From PRS1 sp965250265 (GTDB lineage Bacteria; Bacteroidota; Bacteroidia; Flavobacteriales; Flavobacteriaceae): a stretch of 64,000 bases of DNA. Positions 17,020-26,467 of the stretch are shown in pieces; position 1 is the first letter of the stretch, and the number at the start of each line of letters is the position of its first letter. The notes under the pieces are model-generated. The model worked only from the letters and a program-made list of their open reading frames with translations. It did no database searches and had not been told where the DNA came from. Location of the stretch: contig CBDFNO010000015.1 of the NCBI GenBank assembly GCA_965250265.1, forward strand, positions 124,001 through 188,000. Direction: 5' to 3'. A program made the translations under genes and the position numbers.

Positions 17020-17478
17020 ATGAAGAAATTAATATTAATCGCAATGGTGCTTGTTACAATACAAGCAACTGCACAAGACAAACAAAAAGAACTTCGAAAA
17101 GAAGCGCACAAAGAACGGACACATAAATTACAGGATTTTTCTCCTGAAGAAGTAGCAGCACTCCATACAAAGCAAATGACTTTAGATTTAGATCTTACTG
17201 AAGCACAACAAGGAAAAATTCAAAAAATAAATCTTGAAAATGCTAAAGCGCGAAAAGCTAAAATGGAAGCACACAAAGCAAAGAAGGAAAAAGGCTCTGG
17301 TGAAAAACCTTCAAAAGAAGAACGTTTACAACGAATAAATGAAAGACTGGATCATCAAATTGCTGCAAAAAAGAAAATGAAAGGTGTTTTAAGCGAAGCT
17401 CAATATGAAAAATGGAGCAAAAAAAGTGCTAGAATGCATAGCAAGAAAAGGTCTTTGCAAAAACACAAAAAAGGATAG
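17020..17478 (+). CDS. Basic Spy/CpxP-like periplasmic protein
   Basis: A 152-residue protein with a signal peptide (MKKLILIAMVLVTIQATAQ) and a highly charged helical mature part. MTLDLDLTEAQQGKIQKINL and VLSEAQYEKWSKK resemble the paired LTxxQ motifs of the Spy/CpxP group and the related Bacteroidota DUF4890. The lysine content is very high (EAHKAKKEKGSGEKPSKEER). Spy and CpxP are stress-induced periplasmic chaperones; a similar role is possible but unproven. It is monocistronic, ending at a strong hairpin. Confidence 0.65.
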   Translation: MKKLILIAMVLVTIQATAQDKQKELRKEAHKERTHKLQDFSPEEVAALHTKQMTLDLDLTEAQQGKIQKINLENAKARKAKMEAHKAKKEKGSGEKPSKEERLQRINERLDHQIAAKKKMKGVLSEAQYEKWSKKSARMHSKKRSLQKHKKG

Positions 17479-17535
17479 TAGGTTAAATAGTCTTTAGCTA
17501 TTTAATTATTTTGGTTGGTTAGTTTAGTTTTGATG

Positions 17536-17566
17536 AAAAGGCATTGTTGTTATGACAATGTCTTTT
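17536..17566. terminator. Bidirectional terminator between the Spy-like gene and hemL
   Basis: A 12-bp stem (17536-17547 with 17555-17566, one G-T pair) and a 7-nt loop, with an A-run on the left and T-run on the right. It lies between convergent genes ending at 17478 and 17571. Confidence 0.8.
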
Positions 17567-17570
17567 TACA

Positions 17571-18857
17571 TTATAGTGTTTTTGCGACCTTATTAACGGC
17601 TTCAATAGTTTCGTCTAAATCTTTATAGGTTAAAGCGTCTGTTATAAACCAAGTCTCAAATGCACTTGGTGCAATATAAATTCCTTCGTTTAATAATCCA
17701 TGAAAGAATTTTTTAAAGGTCTCATTATTCCCTTTTGCAGAAGATTCAAAATCGACAACTTCATCTTTAGCAAAGTGAATAGAGATCATAGAGCCTACTC
17801 TATTTATAGTATGGTCAATACATGATTGTGTTAATACACTATCAAGACCTTCATGCAAGTAAGTAGTCTTTTCTTTTAACCTATTAAATAATTCTGCATC
17901 GTTTTCTATTTCGGTTAACATAGCTAATCCTGCTGCCATTGCTAAAGGATTTCCACTTAATGTTCCAGCTTGATATACAGGACCTAGAGGCGATAAATGA
18001 TTCATGATTTCATTTCGTGCTGCAAAAGCTCCAACGGGCAAACCTCCTCCAATAACTTTTCCGAAGCAAACAATATCTGCATTAATATTATAAAGCTCTT
18101 GTGCTCCACCTTTAGCCAAACGAAAACCTGTCATGACCTCATCAAATATTAAGAGAATGTTATTCGCATCGCATAAATCTCTTAAACCTTGCAAAAATCC
18201 GTCTTTAGAAGGAATACAACCCATATTTCCGGCAACAGGCTCTAAAATAATACACGCAATTTCATTGATATTAGCTTCAACTAATTCTTTTACATTTTCT
18301 ATATCATTATATCTTGCGAGTAAAGTGTCTTTGGCCGTTCCTTGAGTAACGCCTGGACTATTTGGACTCCCGAAAGTTACTGCTCCACTTCCTGCTTGAA
18401 TTAAAAATGAATCGCTATGACCGTGATAGCATCCTGCAAACTTTATAATCTTGTCTTTTGCTGTATAACCTCTTGCCAAACGCACAGCACTCATACAAGC
18501 TTCAGTTCCTGAATTTACAAATCTAATTTTATCAATATTTGGAACCATAGATACAGCTAATTCTGCAATTTGAGTTTCAATTTCGGTTGGCATACCAAAC
18601 GATGTTCCTTTTTTTGCTTTATCAACTACAGCATCTACAACGGGTTTAAAAGCATGACCAAGTAGCATTGGACCCCAAGAATTGATATAATCGATTAACC
18701 GATTTCCATCTTCATCGTATAAGTAAGCTCCTTTAGCTTCTTTCACGAAAATTGGCGTCCCTCCTACAGCTTTAAAAGCTCTTACAGGCGAATTCACTCC
18801 ACCAGGAATTACTTTTTCAGCTTCAGCAAATAATGCACTACTTCTTTTATAAATCAT
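17571..18857 (-). CDS. hemL: Glutamate-1-semialdehyde 2,1-aminomutase
   Basis: A 428-residue PLP enzyme of usual HemL length. It converts glutamate 1-semialdehyde into 5-aminolevulinate, the committed step of haem and other tetrapyrrole synthesis in the cytoplasm. Landmarks are PGGVNSPVRAF near the start, NSGTEACMSAVRLARG (PLP phosphate binding), CYHGHSDSFL, IFDEVMTGFR (ring-binding aspartate) and FGKVIGGGLPVG with the Schiff-base K267. It is preceded 2 bp upstream by the glucosaminidase gene, so the pair with the PLP deaminase probably forms one operon of three genes. Confidence 0.97.
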   Translation of the reverse strand: MIYKRSSALFAEAEKVIPGGVNSPVRAFKAVGGTPIFVKEAKGAYLYDEDGNRLIDYINSWGPMLLGHAFKPVVDAVVDKAKKGTSFGMPTEIETQIAELAVSMVPNIDKIRFVNSGTEACMSAVRLARGYTAKDKIIKFAGCYHGHSDSFLIQAGSGAVTFGSPNSPGVTQGTAKDTLLARYNDIENVKELVEANINEIACIILEPVAGNMGCIPSKDGFLQGLRDLCDANNILLIFDEVMTGFRLAKGGAQELYNINADIVCFGKVIGGGLPVGAFAARNEIMNHLSPLGPVYQAGTLSGNPLAMAAGLAMLTEIENDAELFNRLKEKTTYLHEGLDSVLTQSCIDHTINRVGSMISIHFAKDEVVDFESSAKGNNETFKKFFHGLLNEGIYIAPSAFETWFITDALTYKDLDETIEAVNKVAKTL

Positions 18858-18859
18858 GC

Positions 18860-19651
18860 TTAATTAGATTTTATGATAAGAATTTGGTCGATATCTAAAT
18901 CGTTTGATGTTAAATTGTTCAAGTTTTTTATCGCATCAACCGAAGTATTATATTTTCGTGATAACGAATATAAAGTATCACCTTTTATAACTTTATGATT
19001 GATATTTTCAATTTTAACTTCTTTATAATTCTTTCCTAAAACTTTTTTATCGTATTGATACAATTCATATCGTTCAATTAAATTTATCAATTTCTGTGGA
19101 TATTTTTTATCGGTAGCATAGCCTGCTTTTCGCAATCCTTTTGCCCAAGCTCTATAATCGTTTTCTTTTAATTTGAATAAACTCGCATAACGTTTTCTAT
19201 TTGCTAAAAACTCTGAATGGTCTCTAAAAGATGTTTCAGAAGATTTATATTTTCTGAAGCATTCCTGCCTTCTATCATCGTCATGATACACTTTTTTGCC
19301 TTTCCAATCATGGCACTTGATACCAAAATGATTATTGGCCTTTATGGCAAGTGTTCCTTTTCCTGAACCAGATTCTAAAATACCTTGCGCTAAAGTAATA
19401 CTTGCTGGAATGTTATAGGTTCGCATTTCTTCCATAGCAATATCTTTATAAACAGAAATATATTGGGTTGTGCTATTAATTACTGGAGCGATTATTTTAG
19501 GCGAATCGATTTCAGTTGCCTCTTCAACTGCCACAGGTTCTTTAACTGTTTTGGTTTCAGCCTTTTTTGTGACTACTTTTTTCCTTGAACCACAACTGAC
19601 TATTGCTAATCCTAAAACAAAAATTATGAATATTTTTTGTATTCTAATCAT
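18860..19651 (-). CDS. Glucosaminidase lipoprotein with C-terminal LysM
   Basis: A 263-residue protein. It has a lipoprotein signal (GLAIVSCGSRKK), a linker rich in lysine and threonine, then a glucosaminidase domain (ITLAQGILESGSGKGTLA, with the catalytic glutamate in ILESGSG, and NNHFGIKCHDW), ending with a LysM domain (VIKGDTLYSLSRKYNTSVDA). It would cleave N-acetylglucosaminyl bonds in peptidoglycan while anchored to a membrane. It overlaps the end of the PLP deaminase gene by 8 bp and precedes hemL by 2 bp. Confidence 0.93.
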   Translation of the reverse strand: MIRIQKIFIIFVLGLAIVSCGSRKKVVTKKAETKTVKEPVAVEEATEIDSPKIIAPVINSTTQYISVYKDIAMEEMRTYNIPASITLAQGILESGSGKGTLAIKANNHFGIKCHDWKGKKVYHDDDRRQECFRKYKSSETSFRDHSEFLANRKRYASLFKLKENDYRAWAKGLRKAGYATDKKYPQKLINLIERYELYQYDKKVLGKNYKEVKIENINHKVIKGDTLYSLSRKYNTSVDAIKNLNNLTSNDLDIDQILIIKSN

Positions 19652-20558
19652 TAATTATTGGTAAATTCTTTTCTTTTAATCTCATATTCATTCCTTCAAT
19701 ACCTTGCAATCCTCCTGTATGAATTGCCAAAATTTTTGAACCTTTAGGAAACATATTTTGCTCTATCATATCTAAAATTCCAAACATCATTTTTCCTGTG
19801 TAAACAGGATCTAATGGAATATGCTGTTCTTTCTTAAATTGATTAATAAACGTAACCAATTTGGTATTTATTTTAGCATACCCTCCAAAATGATAATCGT
19901 TAATTATCTCCCAGTTATTACGGTTTACAAATTTACTAATATCTTTAGTTAAAAACTCTCCTTTCAAAGCAGGAAAACCTAAAATTTTTTGATTGGACTT
20001 TGAACTATTAATAAGTCCGGAAATAGTTCCTCCAGTTCCAACTGCACAACATACATACTCAAACCCTTTATCTGTTTCAGTTAGTATTTCCTCACAACCT
20101 TTAATTGCTAAGGTGTTGGTTCCTCCTTCTGGAATACGGTAAAATTCACCAAATTCTTCTTTTAAATTTTTAATAAATAGTTTTGAATTTTTCTCTCTAT
20201 AATCATTTCGAGTTACAAACTTAAATTGCATACTATAAGATTGTGCAAATCGCAATGTAGGATTATGTTGAACCTTAGTAGCTAATTCTTCACCTCTAAT
20301 AATTCCTATGGTTTTAAAACCAAATTCAGCTCCAGCAGAAGCTACTGCAGCAATATGATTTGAGTAAGCGCCTCCAAATGTTAGCAAAGTTTTAAAACCT
20401 AATTTTTCAGCTTCAATAAGATTATACTTTAGCTTTCTGTATTTATTTCCTGAAATATATGGATGGATTTTATCTTCCTGTTTTATAAAAAGCTCAACAC
20501 CTAATTCTGAAGGCAAATTTATCTGTTGATTAACACTTTCTGTAAGATTAAAAATCAT
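19644..20558 (-). CDS. ACC deaminase/D-cysteine desulfhydrase family PLP enzyme
   Basis: A 304-residue fold-type II PLP enzyme. The Schiff-base lysine lies in ISGNKYRKLKYN, the family asparagine loop in TFGGAYSNHIAAVAS, and the phosphate-binding glycine loop in AVGTGGTISGL. Members either open the cyclopropane ring of ACC or, more commonly in bacteria, desulfurate D-cysteine; the sequence alone does not settle which. It is divergent from the DUF5522/hutU pair and first in a minus-strand operon with the glucosaminidase and hemL. Confidence 0.9.
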   Translation of the reverse strand: MIFNLTESVNQQINLPSELGVELFIKQEDKIHPYISGNKYRKLKYNLIEAEKLGFKTLLTFGGAYSNHIAAVASAGAEFGFKTIGIIRGEELATKVQHNPTLRFAQSYSMQFKFVTRNDYREKNSKLFIKNLKEEFGEFYRIPEGGTNTLAIKGCEEILTETDKGFEYVCCAVGTGGTISGLINSSKSNQKILGFPALKGEFLTKDISKFVNRNNWEIINDYHFGGYAKINTKLVTFINQFKKEQHIPLDPVYTGKMMFGILDMIEQNMFPKGSKILAIHTGGLQGIEGMNMRLKEKNLPIIND

Positions 20559-20594
20559 ATTTCAATAGGTTCAAAAAATCATTCGAATTTACAT

Positions 20595-20602
20595 TATCTT
20601 TG
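20595..20602 (+). promoter_or_regulatory. -7 promoter element of the DUF5522-hutU operon
   Basis: TATCTTTG matches TAnnTTTG exactly and ends 6 bp before the ATG at 20609, so the transcript would be leaderless or nearly so. No good -33 TTTG is seen at the expected distance. Confidence 0.45.
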
Positions 20603-20608
20603 TGACAT

Positions 20609-20776
20609 ATGAAGAAGTTTGTCCCAATTGAAGATGGCGATTTCTATCTAACACCAGAAGGTTATCGTTGTTTTACCGAACAATACCATTTAAAACGTGG
20701 TTATTGTTGCGAAAGCAGCTGTAGACATTGTCCTTATGATTATGATAAAAACACAAATAGAGTTAATAAAAAGTAA
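20609..20776 (+). CDS. Small cysteine-rich DUF5522 protein
   Basis: A 55-residue ORF beginning MKKFVPIEDGDFYLTPEGYR. The core HLKRGYCCESSCRHCPYDYD has four cysteines and a histidine (C33, C34, C38, H40, C41) that could bind zinc or an iron-sulfur cluster. I recognise it as DUF5522, a small conserved family of unknown function. Its TAA stop shares the A at 20776 with the ATG of urocanate hydratase (TAATG), a typical translational coupling. Confidence 0.85.
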   Translation: MKKFVPIEDGDFYLTPEGYRCFTEQYHLKRGYCCESSCRHCPYDYDKNTNRVNKK

Positions 20777-22776
20777 TGCAAACAGCATCTATGACATTTC
20801 AAGATCAGATATTAGAAGGTATTCCTCACGAATTACCTCAACCAAAATCTTACGATACTTCTATTAATCATGCTCCAAAGCGAAAAGATATATTATCAAA
20901 AGATGAAAAGAAACTTGCTTTAAAAAACGCGCTACGTTATTTCGAATCAAAACATCATGCCGAATTAATTAAAGAATTTAAACATGAATTAGATACCTAC
21001 GGAAGAATCTATATGTATCGTTTACGTCCAGATTATAAGATGTATTCAAGACCAATTGATGAATATCCTGCGCAATCAAAACAAGCAGCAGCTATCATGC
21101 TTATGATTCAAAATAACTTGGATTATGCAGTTGCTCAACATCCACACGAACTCATTACTTATGGTGGGAATGGAGCAGTATTTCAAAATTGGGCACAATA
21201 CTTACTGACCATGAAATATCTTGCCGAGATGAATAATGAGCAAACACTCGTTATGTATTCTGGACATCCAATGGGTTTGTTTCCCTCTCATAAAGAAGCA
21301 CCAATGGTTGTAGTAACCAATGGTATGATGATACCAAATTATTCTAAACAAGACGATTGGGAAAAATACAATGCGCTTGGCGTGACACAATATGGGCAAA
21401 TGACAGCTGGAAGCTATATGTATATTGGTCCGCAAGGTATTGTTCACGGAACAACAATTACGTTATTAAATGGTTTCAGAAAAATAAAAAAATCTCCAAA
21501 AGGACATCTTTTTGTTACTTCTGGTTTAGGTGGAATGAGTGGAGCTCAACCAAAAGCTGGTAATATAGCTGGTTGCATTACTGTTTGTGCTGAAGTTAAT
21601 GAAAAAGCAGTTTCCACACGTCATTCTCAAGGTTGGGTAGATGAAGTTATATCTGATTTAGATGAACTTGTTGCACGCGTTATATTAGCTAAACATCTTC
21701 AAAAAATAATATCAATTGCTTATTTAGGCAATATTGTTGATGTTTGGGAAAAATTTGATGAAGCCAATGTTCATATTGATTTAGGAAGTGATCAAACTTC
21801 ATTACATAATCCTTGGGCTGGAGGCTATTATCCGATTGGATTAAGTTTTGAAGAAGCAAATGTTATGATGGCTAACAATCCCAATTTGTTTAAAGAAAAA
21901 GTTCGAGAAACACTTCGTCGTCATGCTACAGCTATAAACAAACATACTGAAAAAGGTACTTATTTTTTCGATTACGGGAATGCATTTTTATTAGAAGCAT
22001 CACGAGCTGGAGCAGATATTATGGCTGAAAATGATATAGATTTTAAATATCCAAGCTATGTACAGGATATTATGGGACCAATGTGCTTTGATTATGGTTT
22101 TGGACCTTTCCGTTGGGTCTGTACTTCTGGAAAACCTGAAGATCTAGAAAAAACAGATGCTATTGCTTGTAATATTCTTGAAGAAATTAAGAAGAATTCT
22201 CCAAAGGAAATTCAGCAACAAATGGCTGATAATATTCAGTGGATAAAAGGCGCACAAGAAAACAAATTGGTTGTAGGCTCACAAGCAAGAATATTATATG
22301 CTGATGCCGAAGGACGCATGAAAATTGCTGTAGCGTTTAATAATGCTATTGCCAAAAATGAAATAGGTTATATCGTTTTAGGTCGTGACCATCATGATGT
22401 TTCTGGAACAGATTCTCCGTATCGTGAAACCTCAAATATTTACGATGGTTCTCAATTTACGGCTGATATGGCCATACAAAATGTTATTGGAGATAGCTTT
22501 AGAGGTGCCACTTGGGTAAGCATACACAATGGTGGAGGTGTTGGTTGGGGAGAAGTTATTAATGGTGGATTTGGTATGGTTCTTGATGGTAGTAAGGATG
22601 CTGAAAGGCGCTTAAAATCAATGTTGTATTGGGATGTAAATAACGGAATCGCAAGAAGAAGTTGGGCAAGAAACAAAGAAGCCATTTTTACAATAAAACG
22701 TGCTATGGAATTAGAACCTAATTTAAAAGTTACTTTACCAAATACTGTTGATGATAAAATAATAAATTTGTTATAA
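20776..22776 (+). CDS. hutU: Urocanate hydratase
   Basis: A 666-residue enzyme that uses bound NAD+ to hydrate urocanate to 4-imidazolone-5-propionate, the second step of histidine degradation. Hallmarks are YGGNGAVFQNWAQYLL, YSGHPMGLFPS, YIGPQGIVHGTTITLLNGFR, VTSGLGGMSGAQPKAG, FGPFRWVCTSGKPEDL and SIHNGGGVGWGE. It is about 110 residues longer than the common 555-residue form, as in other Bacteroidota. No other hut gene is in the window. It is coupled to the DUF5522 gene by a one-base overlap. Confidence 0.95.
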   Translation: MQTASMTFQDQILEGIPHELPQPKSYDTSINHAPKRKDILSKDEKKLALKNALRYFESKHHAELIKEFKHELDTYGRIYMYRLRPDYKMYSRPIDEYPAQSKQAAAIMLMIQNNLDYAVAQHPHELITYGGNGAVFQNWAQYLLTMKYLAEMNNEQTLVMYSGHPMGLFPSHKEAPMVVVTNGMMIPNYSKQDDWEKYNALGVTQYGQMTAGSYMYIGPQGIVHGTTITLLNGFRKIKKSPKGHLFVTSGLGGMSGAQPKAGNIAGCITVCAEVNEKAVSTRHSQGWVDEVISDLDELVARVILAKHLQKIISIAYLGNIVDVWEKFDEANVHIDLGSDQTSLHNPWAGGYYPIGLSFEEANVMMANNPNLFKEKVRETLRRHATAINKHTEKGTYFFDYGNAFLLEASRAGADIMAENDIDFKYPSYVQDIMGPMCFDYGFGPFRWVCTSGKPEDLEKTDAIACNILEEIKKNSPKEIQQQMADNIQWIKGAQENKLVVGSQARILYADAEGRMKIAVAFNNAIAKNEIGYIVLGRDHHDVSGTDSPYRETSNIYDGSQFTADMAIQNVIGDSFRGATWVSIHNGGGVGWGEVINGGFGMVLDGSKDAERRLKSMLYWDVNNGIARRSWARNKEAIFTIKRAMELEPNLKVTLPNTVDDKIINLL

Positions 22777-22794
22777 CCATTAAAAACAAAAGCT

Positions 22795-23340
22795 ATGAAA
22801 AGATTATTAAAAACATTACCGCTTTTATTGTTGTTAATAGCAGTAACGTCCTGCTCTTCGGTTAGAGTTGCAGCAGATTATGATAAAGATGCAAACTTTA
22901 ACGATTATAAATCCTTTGCATTTTTTAAGACTGGAATTGACAAAGCAGAAATTAGCGATTTAGACAAACGTCGAATTTTACGTGCAATTGAAGCTGAATT
23001 GTTAGCTAAAGGATTTACCAAATCGGAAAGCCCAGATTTATTAGTAAGTATCTTCACTAAATCCCGCCAAAAAATTAATATTTATAATAATGGCTATTTT
23101 GGTTATGGATATGGTTGGCGTTGGTCACCATTTTATTGGGGAAACCATTATAACAATAATGTTTCGACTTCTACGGAAGGAACGCTCTATATAGATTTAA
23201 TAGATGCCAACAAAAAAGAACTGGTTTGGCAAGGAATGGGAATAGGCTACTTAACTAAAAATATGGAGAAAAAAGAAGCGCGTTTTAAAGAATTTGTTTT
23301 CAAAATCATGGAAAAATATCCTCCAGGATTAGCGCAATAA
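22795..23340 (+). CDS. DUF4136 lipoprotein
   Basis: A 181-residue protein with lipobox AVTSCSS and the DUF4136 pattern ADYDKDANFNDYKSFAFF, then DLDKRRILRAIEAELLAKGF and a Tyr/Trp/Gly-rich loop (GYFGYGYGWRWSPFYWG). It ends with a beta segment LVWQGMGIGYL. It is a membrane-attached periplasmic or outer-membrane protein of unknown function. It starts 18 bp after hutU and ends at a terminator, so may be in the same transcript. Confidence 0.9.
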   Translation: MKRLLKTLPLLLLLIAVTSCSSVRVAADYDKDANFNDYKSFAFFKTGIDKAEISDLDKRRILRAIEAELLAKGFTKSESPDLLVSIFTKSRQKINIYNNGYFGYGYGWRWSPFYWGNHYNNNVSTSTEGTLYIDLIDANKKELVWQGMGIGYLTKNMEKKEARFKEFVFKIMEKYPPGLAQ

Positions 23341-23343
23341 AAT

Positions 23344-23376
23344 AAAAAAAGCGATTCAAAATGAATCGCTTTTTTT
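23344..23376. terminator. Bidirectional terminator
   Basis: GCGATTCA (23351-23358) pairs with TGAATCGC (23362-23369), flanked by seven A and seven T, extending the stem to 15 bp. It lies between the convergent DUF4136 and tail-specific protease genes. Confidence 0.9.
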
Positions 23377-23386
23377 ATTTCTAAAT

Positions 23387-25528
23387 TTAATCTTTAATAC
23401 CTTCTGAAGTTGCGACTTTTGTTTTACCATAAGTCATTTTAAGATCGTTTAGAACATTAAGTGCTTCTTCTATATATATATCCTTACTTAAACTTGTGTG
23501 CCAACGCTCCCGCTTTTGCTTTAATACAGAATCTTTTTCTGTAAGCGCCATTTCATAAGGTAAAGACTTAAACGTAAAGTTTGTTTTATAGTCTGATATT
23601 TTATCGAAACGTTTGGCTTCTTCTTCATTAAGTTCTAATTTGGCTTTATATTTATTATAATTAAGTGAAAACATATTTCTATCTCTTATTTTTTTAATCC
23701 ACTTGGCATTTTTATCAATTAACTGAAGCTGTTCACTAATTGCCATTCTTTCATTGCTTTTTTTAATAGTTAAGTCATAATCAAAGTAGCTATTCCAAAG
23801 GGTATACTTTGCCGCGTCGATCTTATCCCAAGCTAATGGATTATACTGGTCTCTTTCACTTAAATCTATATAACTATAACGATCCGGTACCACAACATCA
23901 CTTTTTACACCTTCTAATTGAGTAGAACCACCATTAATTCTATAGTATTTTTGAATGGTAAATTTAAGTGCTCCTAAATCTCCACTAGTATTATTTCTTA
24001 CAATACGATTAAGGTCTAAAACACGTTGCACAGTACCTTTCCCATAGGTTTGTTTGCTTCCTATTACAATAGCTCTTTTATAATCTTGCATTGCAGCTGC
24101 TAATATTTCGGACGCTGATGCTGAAAATTCGTTAACTAAAATTACTAATGGACCATCCCAAACAATAGATCGATCCCTATCTCTTAACACTTGTTTTGGT
24201 TCTCCTACGGTTTTAACTTGTACAACCGGGCCGTCTTTAATAAATAATCCAGCCATATCTACAACAACTGGTAAGTAACCGCCTCCATTATTTCTCAAAT
24301 CTATTATAAGGCCTTCCATACCTTCGGCTTTTAATCGTTCTATTTCTTTCTTTATATCACTTGCTGCATTTCGTTTATTATCACCTTCAAAATTAGCATA
24401 AAACCCTGGTAAGTTAATAACACCATATGTTTTACCATCATTCTCTACACTTGATGACTTTGCATATGTTTCTTCCAGAACTACAACATCACGAACTATA
24501 GTTAAATCTTCTATTGTACCATCTACTTCCTTCTTAAGTGTCAAAATTACTTTAGTTCCTTTTGTCCCTTTTATATATTTTATGGCATCTCTTGTTCTCA
24601 TTCCGACAACATTCACTCCTTCTTCTTCACCTTCTTGCCTAACCTTTAAAATTGCATCACCTGCTTTTAGCTTATTTTGTCGCCAAGCTGGTCCACCTGA
24701 GATCACTTCGCTAATAGTAATATAGTCCATTTTTTTTTGAAGTCTTGCCCCAATACCTTCATAATTTCCAGACATTCTTACATCAAAATCCTCTTTATCC
24801 TGTGGTGCAAAATAAAAGGTATGAGGGTCGAATTCTACAACTATAGCATTAATATATACCGAAAACCACTCTTGACGTCGTCTCTCATCCATAAAAGCAT
24901 ACAATTCATCAAGAGAACGAAGAGCGATATCACGAGCTTCTAGCTCTAAAACCGCATCAGTCTTAATTTTATAAGATATGTCATTTTTAAGATTTTTTTC
25001 TTCTTCTAAAATCAAATCATGATAATTGGCAATAGCAGAAAACTTAAGTTGTTTTCTCCAACGCTCTTTCATGTCTTTTTTTGATTTCACGTATTCGGCG
25101 TTTTCATAATCTGCATTAAAATCTTCTTCTATACTATAATCAAAGGCATGTGCGAAGATTTCAGTATAAATCGTTTTAGATTCATTGATACGCTTTAATA
25201 ACCGCTCATGTGTAAGATTAAAGAAGTCCACATTATAGTCCAAAATTTGATTATCAATTTCAGTTTTAAAAGCTTCAAATTCTTTTATATCCGATTGGTG
25301 AAAATATCGTTTAAAAGGATCGATCTGATCTAAATAATGTTGGAAAACACCTTCCGAAAATTCGTCATTAATTTCTTTAGGATCAAAATGACTTTCCTCC
25401 AAAACATAAGTAATAAGCTCAATAAGCCGTTTATCTTTATCTGGATTCTCAAAAGTAGTTGTAGTAAAACTACAAGAGGCGAATGCTAATAATAACGTTA
25501 GCAATAATATATTATAATTCCTTTTCAT
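23387..25528 (-). CDS. prc: C-terminal processing (tail-specific) S41 protease, lipoprotein
   Basis: A 713-residue protein of the Prc/Tsp type. It has a lipobox (AFASCSFTT), a long N-terminal helical domain, a PDZ domain (GNYEGIGARLQKKMDYITIS, GGPAWRQNKLKAGDAI), and the serine/lysine catalytic core VNEFSASASEILAAAMQD with YGKGTVQRV. It is followed by the extended Tsp C-terminal domain. Tsp degrades or trims periplasmic proteins from their C-termini. It is a single gene bounded by a terminator, and divergent from surE. Confidence 0.93.
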   Translation of the reverse strand: MKRNYNILLLTLLLAFASCSFTTTTFENPDKDKRLIELITYVLEESHFDPKEINDEFSEGVFQHYLDQIDPFKRYFHQSDIKEFEAFKTEIDNQILDYNVDFFNLTHERLLKRINESKTIYTEIFAHAFDYSIEEDFNADYENAEYVKSKKDMKERWRKQLKFSAIANYHDLILEEEKNLKNDISYKIKTDAVLELEARDIALRSLDELYAFMDERRRQEWFSVYINAIVVEFDPHTFYFAPQDKEDFDVRMSGNYEGIGARLQKKMDYITISEVISGGPAWRQNKLKAGDAILKVRQEGEEEGVNVVGMRTRDAIKYIKGTKGTKVILTLKKEVDGTIEDLTIVRDVVVLEETYAKSSSVENDGKTYGVINLPGFYANFEGDNKRNAASDIKKEIERLKAEGMEGLIIDLRNNGGGYLPVVVDMAGLFIKDGPVVQVKTVGEPKQVLRDRDRSIVWDGPLVILVNEFSASASEILAAAMQDYKRAIVIGSKQTYGKGTVQRVLDLNRIVRNNTSGDLGALKFTIQKYYRINGGSTQLEGVKSDVVVPDRYSYIDLSERDQYNPLAWDKIDAAKYTLWNSYFDYDLTIKKSNERMAISEQLQLIDKNAKWIKKIRDRNMFSLNYNKYKAKLELNEEEAKRFDKISDYKTNFTFKSLPYEMALTEKDSVLKQKRERWHTSLSKDIYIEEALNVLNDLKMTYGKTKVATSEGIKD

Positions 25529-25658
25529 TTGGTTAAATTCAATTTCAATTAAGCAAAAAATATGCTCCTAAAATAAAGAAAATATTATGCCAAAGTAACA
25601 TTATCGAATTAATTTTTTGTTAAAGCTGTTAAAATCCTTATTAAAGCATGAATTTACT

Positions 25659-25666
25659 TACTTTTG
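25659..25666 (+). promoter_or_regulatory. -7 promoter element of surE
   Basis: TACTTTTG matches TAnnTTTG. It overlaps the upstream in-frame TTG at 25664, which argues that translation begins at the ATG at 25691 instead. Confidence 0.45.
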
Positions 25667-25690
25667 TTATACATAAATCTATTTCCCAAA

Positions 25691-26467
25691 ATGCACAAGA
25701 AACCTCTGATTTTAGTGACAAACGATGATGGAATTACGGCTCCTGGCATTCGTACTTTAATAAAAGTTATGAATTCCATTGGAGATGTGGTAGTGGTTGC
25801 ACCAGATAACCCGCAAAGTGGAATGGGTCATGCCATAACTTTAGATTCTACGCTATCTTGTAAAAAAGAAAACATTGATGATGGTCCACAAACAGAATAT
25901 AGCACCTCTGGAACGCCAGCTGATTGTATAAAACTTGCAATTCATGAAATAATGGACAGAACACCAGACCTATGCGTCTCTGGCATTAATCATGGTTCTA
26001 ATTCGTCTATAAACGTAATTTATTCAGGAACGATGAGTGCTGCCATTGAAGCTGGGATAGAAGGTATTCCTGCAATAGGTTTTTCGCTTTTAGATTACAA
26101 CTGGGATGCAGATTTTAAACCGTTTGAAGATTATATTAAAACCATTACAATTAATGTTTTAAAAAAGGGAATGCCTGAAGGTGTTGTTCTAAATGTTAAT
26201 TTTCCTAAATTGGATAAAAAAGAAATTAAAGGCATAAAAATTTGTAGACAAGCAAAAGCTAATTGGATGGAAGAATTTGATAAACGCAAAAACCCTCAAG
26301 GCAAAGATTATTATTGGCTTACAGGTAAATTTGTTAATTTAGATGAAGGAGAAGATACTGATGAATGGGCTTTAAACAATGGCTTTGTTTCTGTGGTTCC
26401 TGTGCAATTCGATTTAACAGCACATCATTTTATTCAACAATTAAATACATGGTCTTTAAATGATTAA
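25691..26467 (+). CDS. surE: 5'/3'-nucleotidase SurE
   Basis: A 258-residue protein starting MHKKPLILVTNDDGITAPG. SurE is a metal-dependent phosphatase that removes phosphates from nucleoside 5'- and 3'-monophosphates and short polyphosphate. The metal site is visible in VTNDDG and the loops NPQSGMGHAIT, STSGTPADC and SGINHGSN. The start was moved from the TTG at 25664 because that codon lies in a promoter element and because homologues begin a few residues before the LVTNDDG strand. It is the first of five tightly spaced plus-strand genes (surE, small membrane protein, lpxB, NlpC/P60, comEC). Confidence 0.95.
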   Translation: MHKKPLILVTNDDGITAPGIRTLIKVMNSIGDVVVVAPDNPQSGMGHAITLDSTLSCKKENIDDGPQTEYSTSGTPADCIKLAIHEIMDRTPDLCVSGINHGSNSSINVIYSGTMSAAIEAGIEGIPAIGFSLLDYNWDADFKPFEDYIKTITINVLKKGMPEGVVLNVNFPKLDKKEIKGIKICRQAKANWMEEFDKRKNPQGKDYYWLTGKFVNLDEGEDTDEWALNNGFVSVVPVQFDLTAHHFIQQLNTWSLND

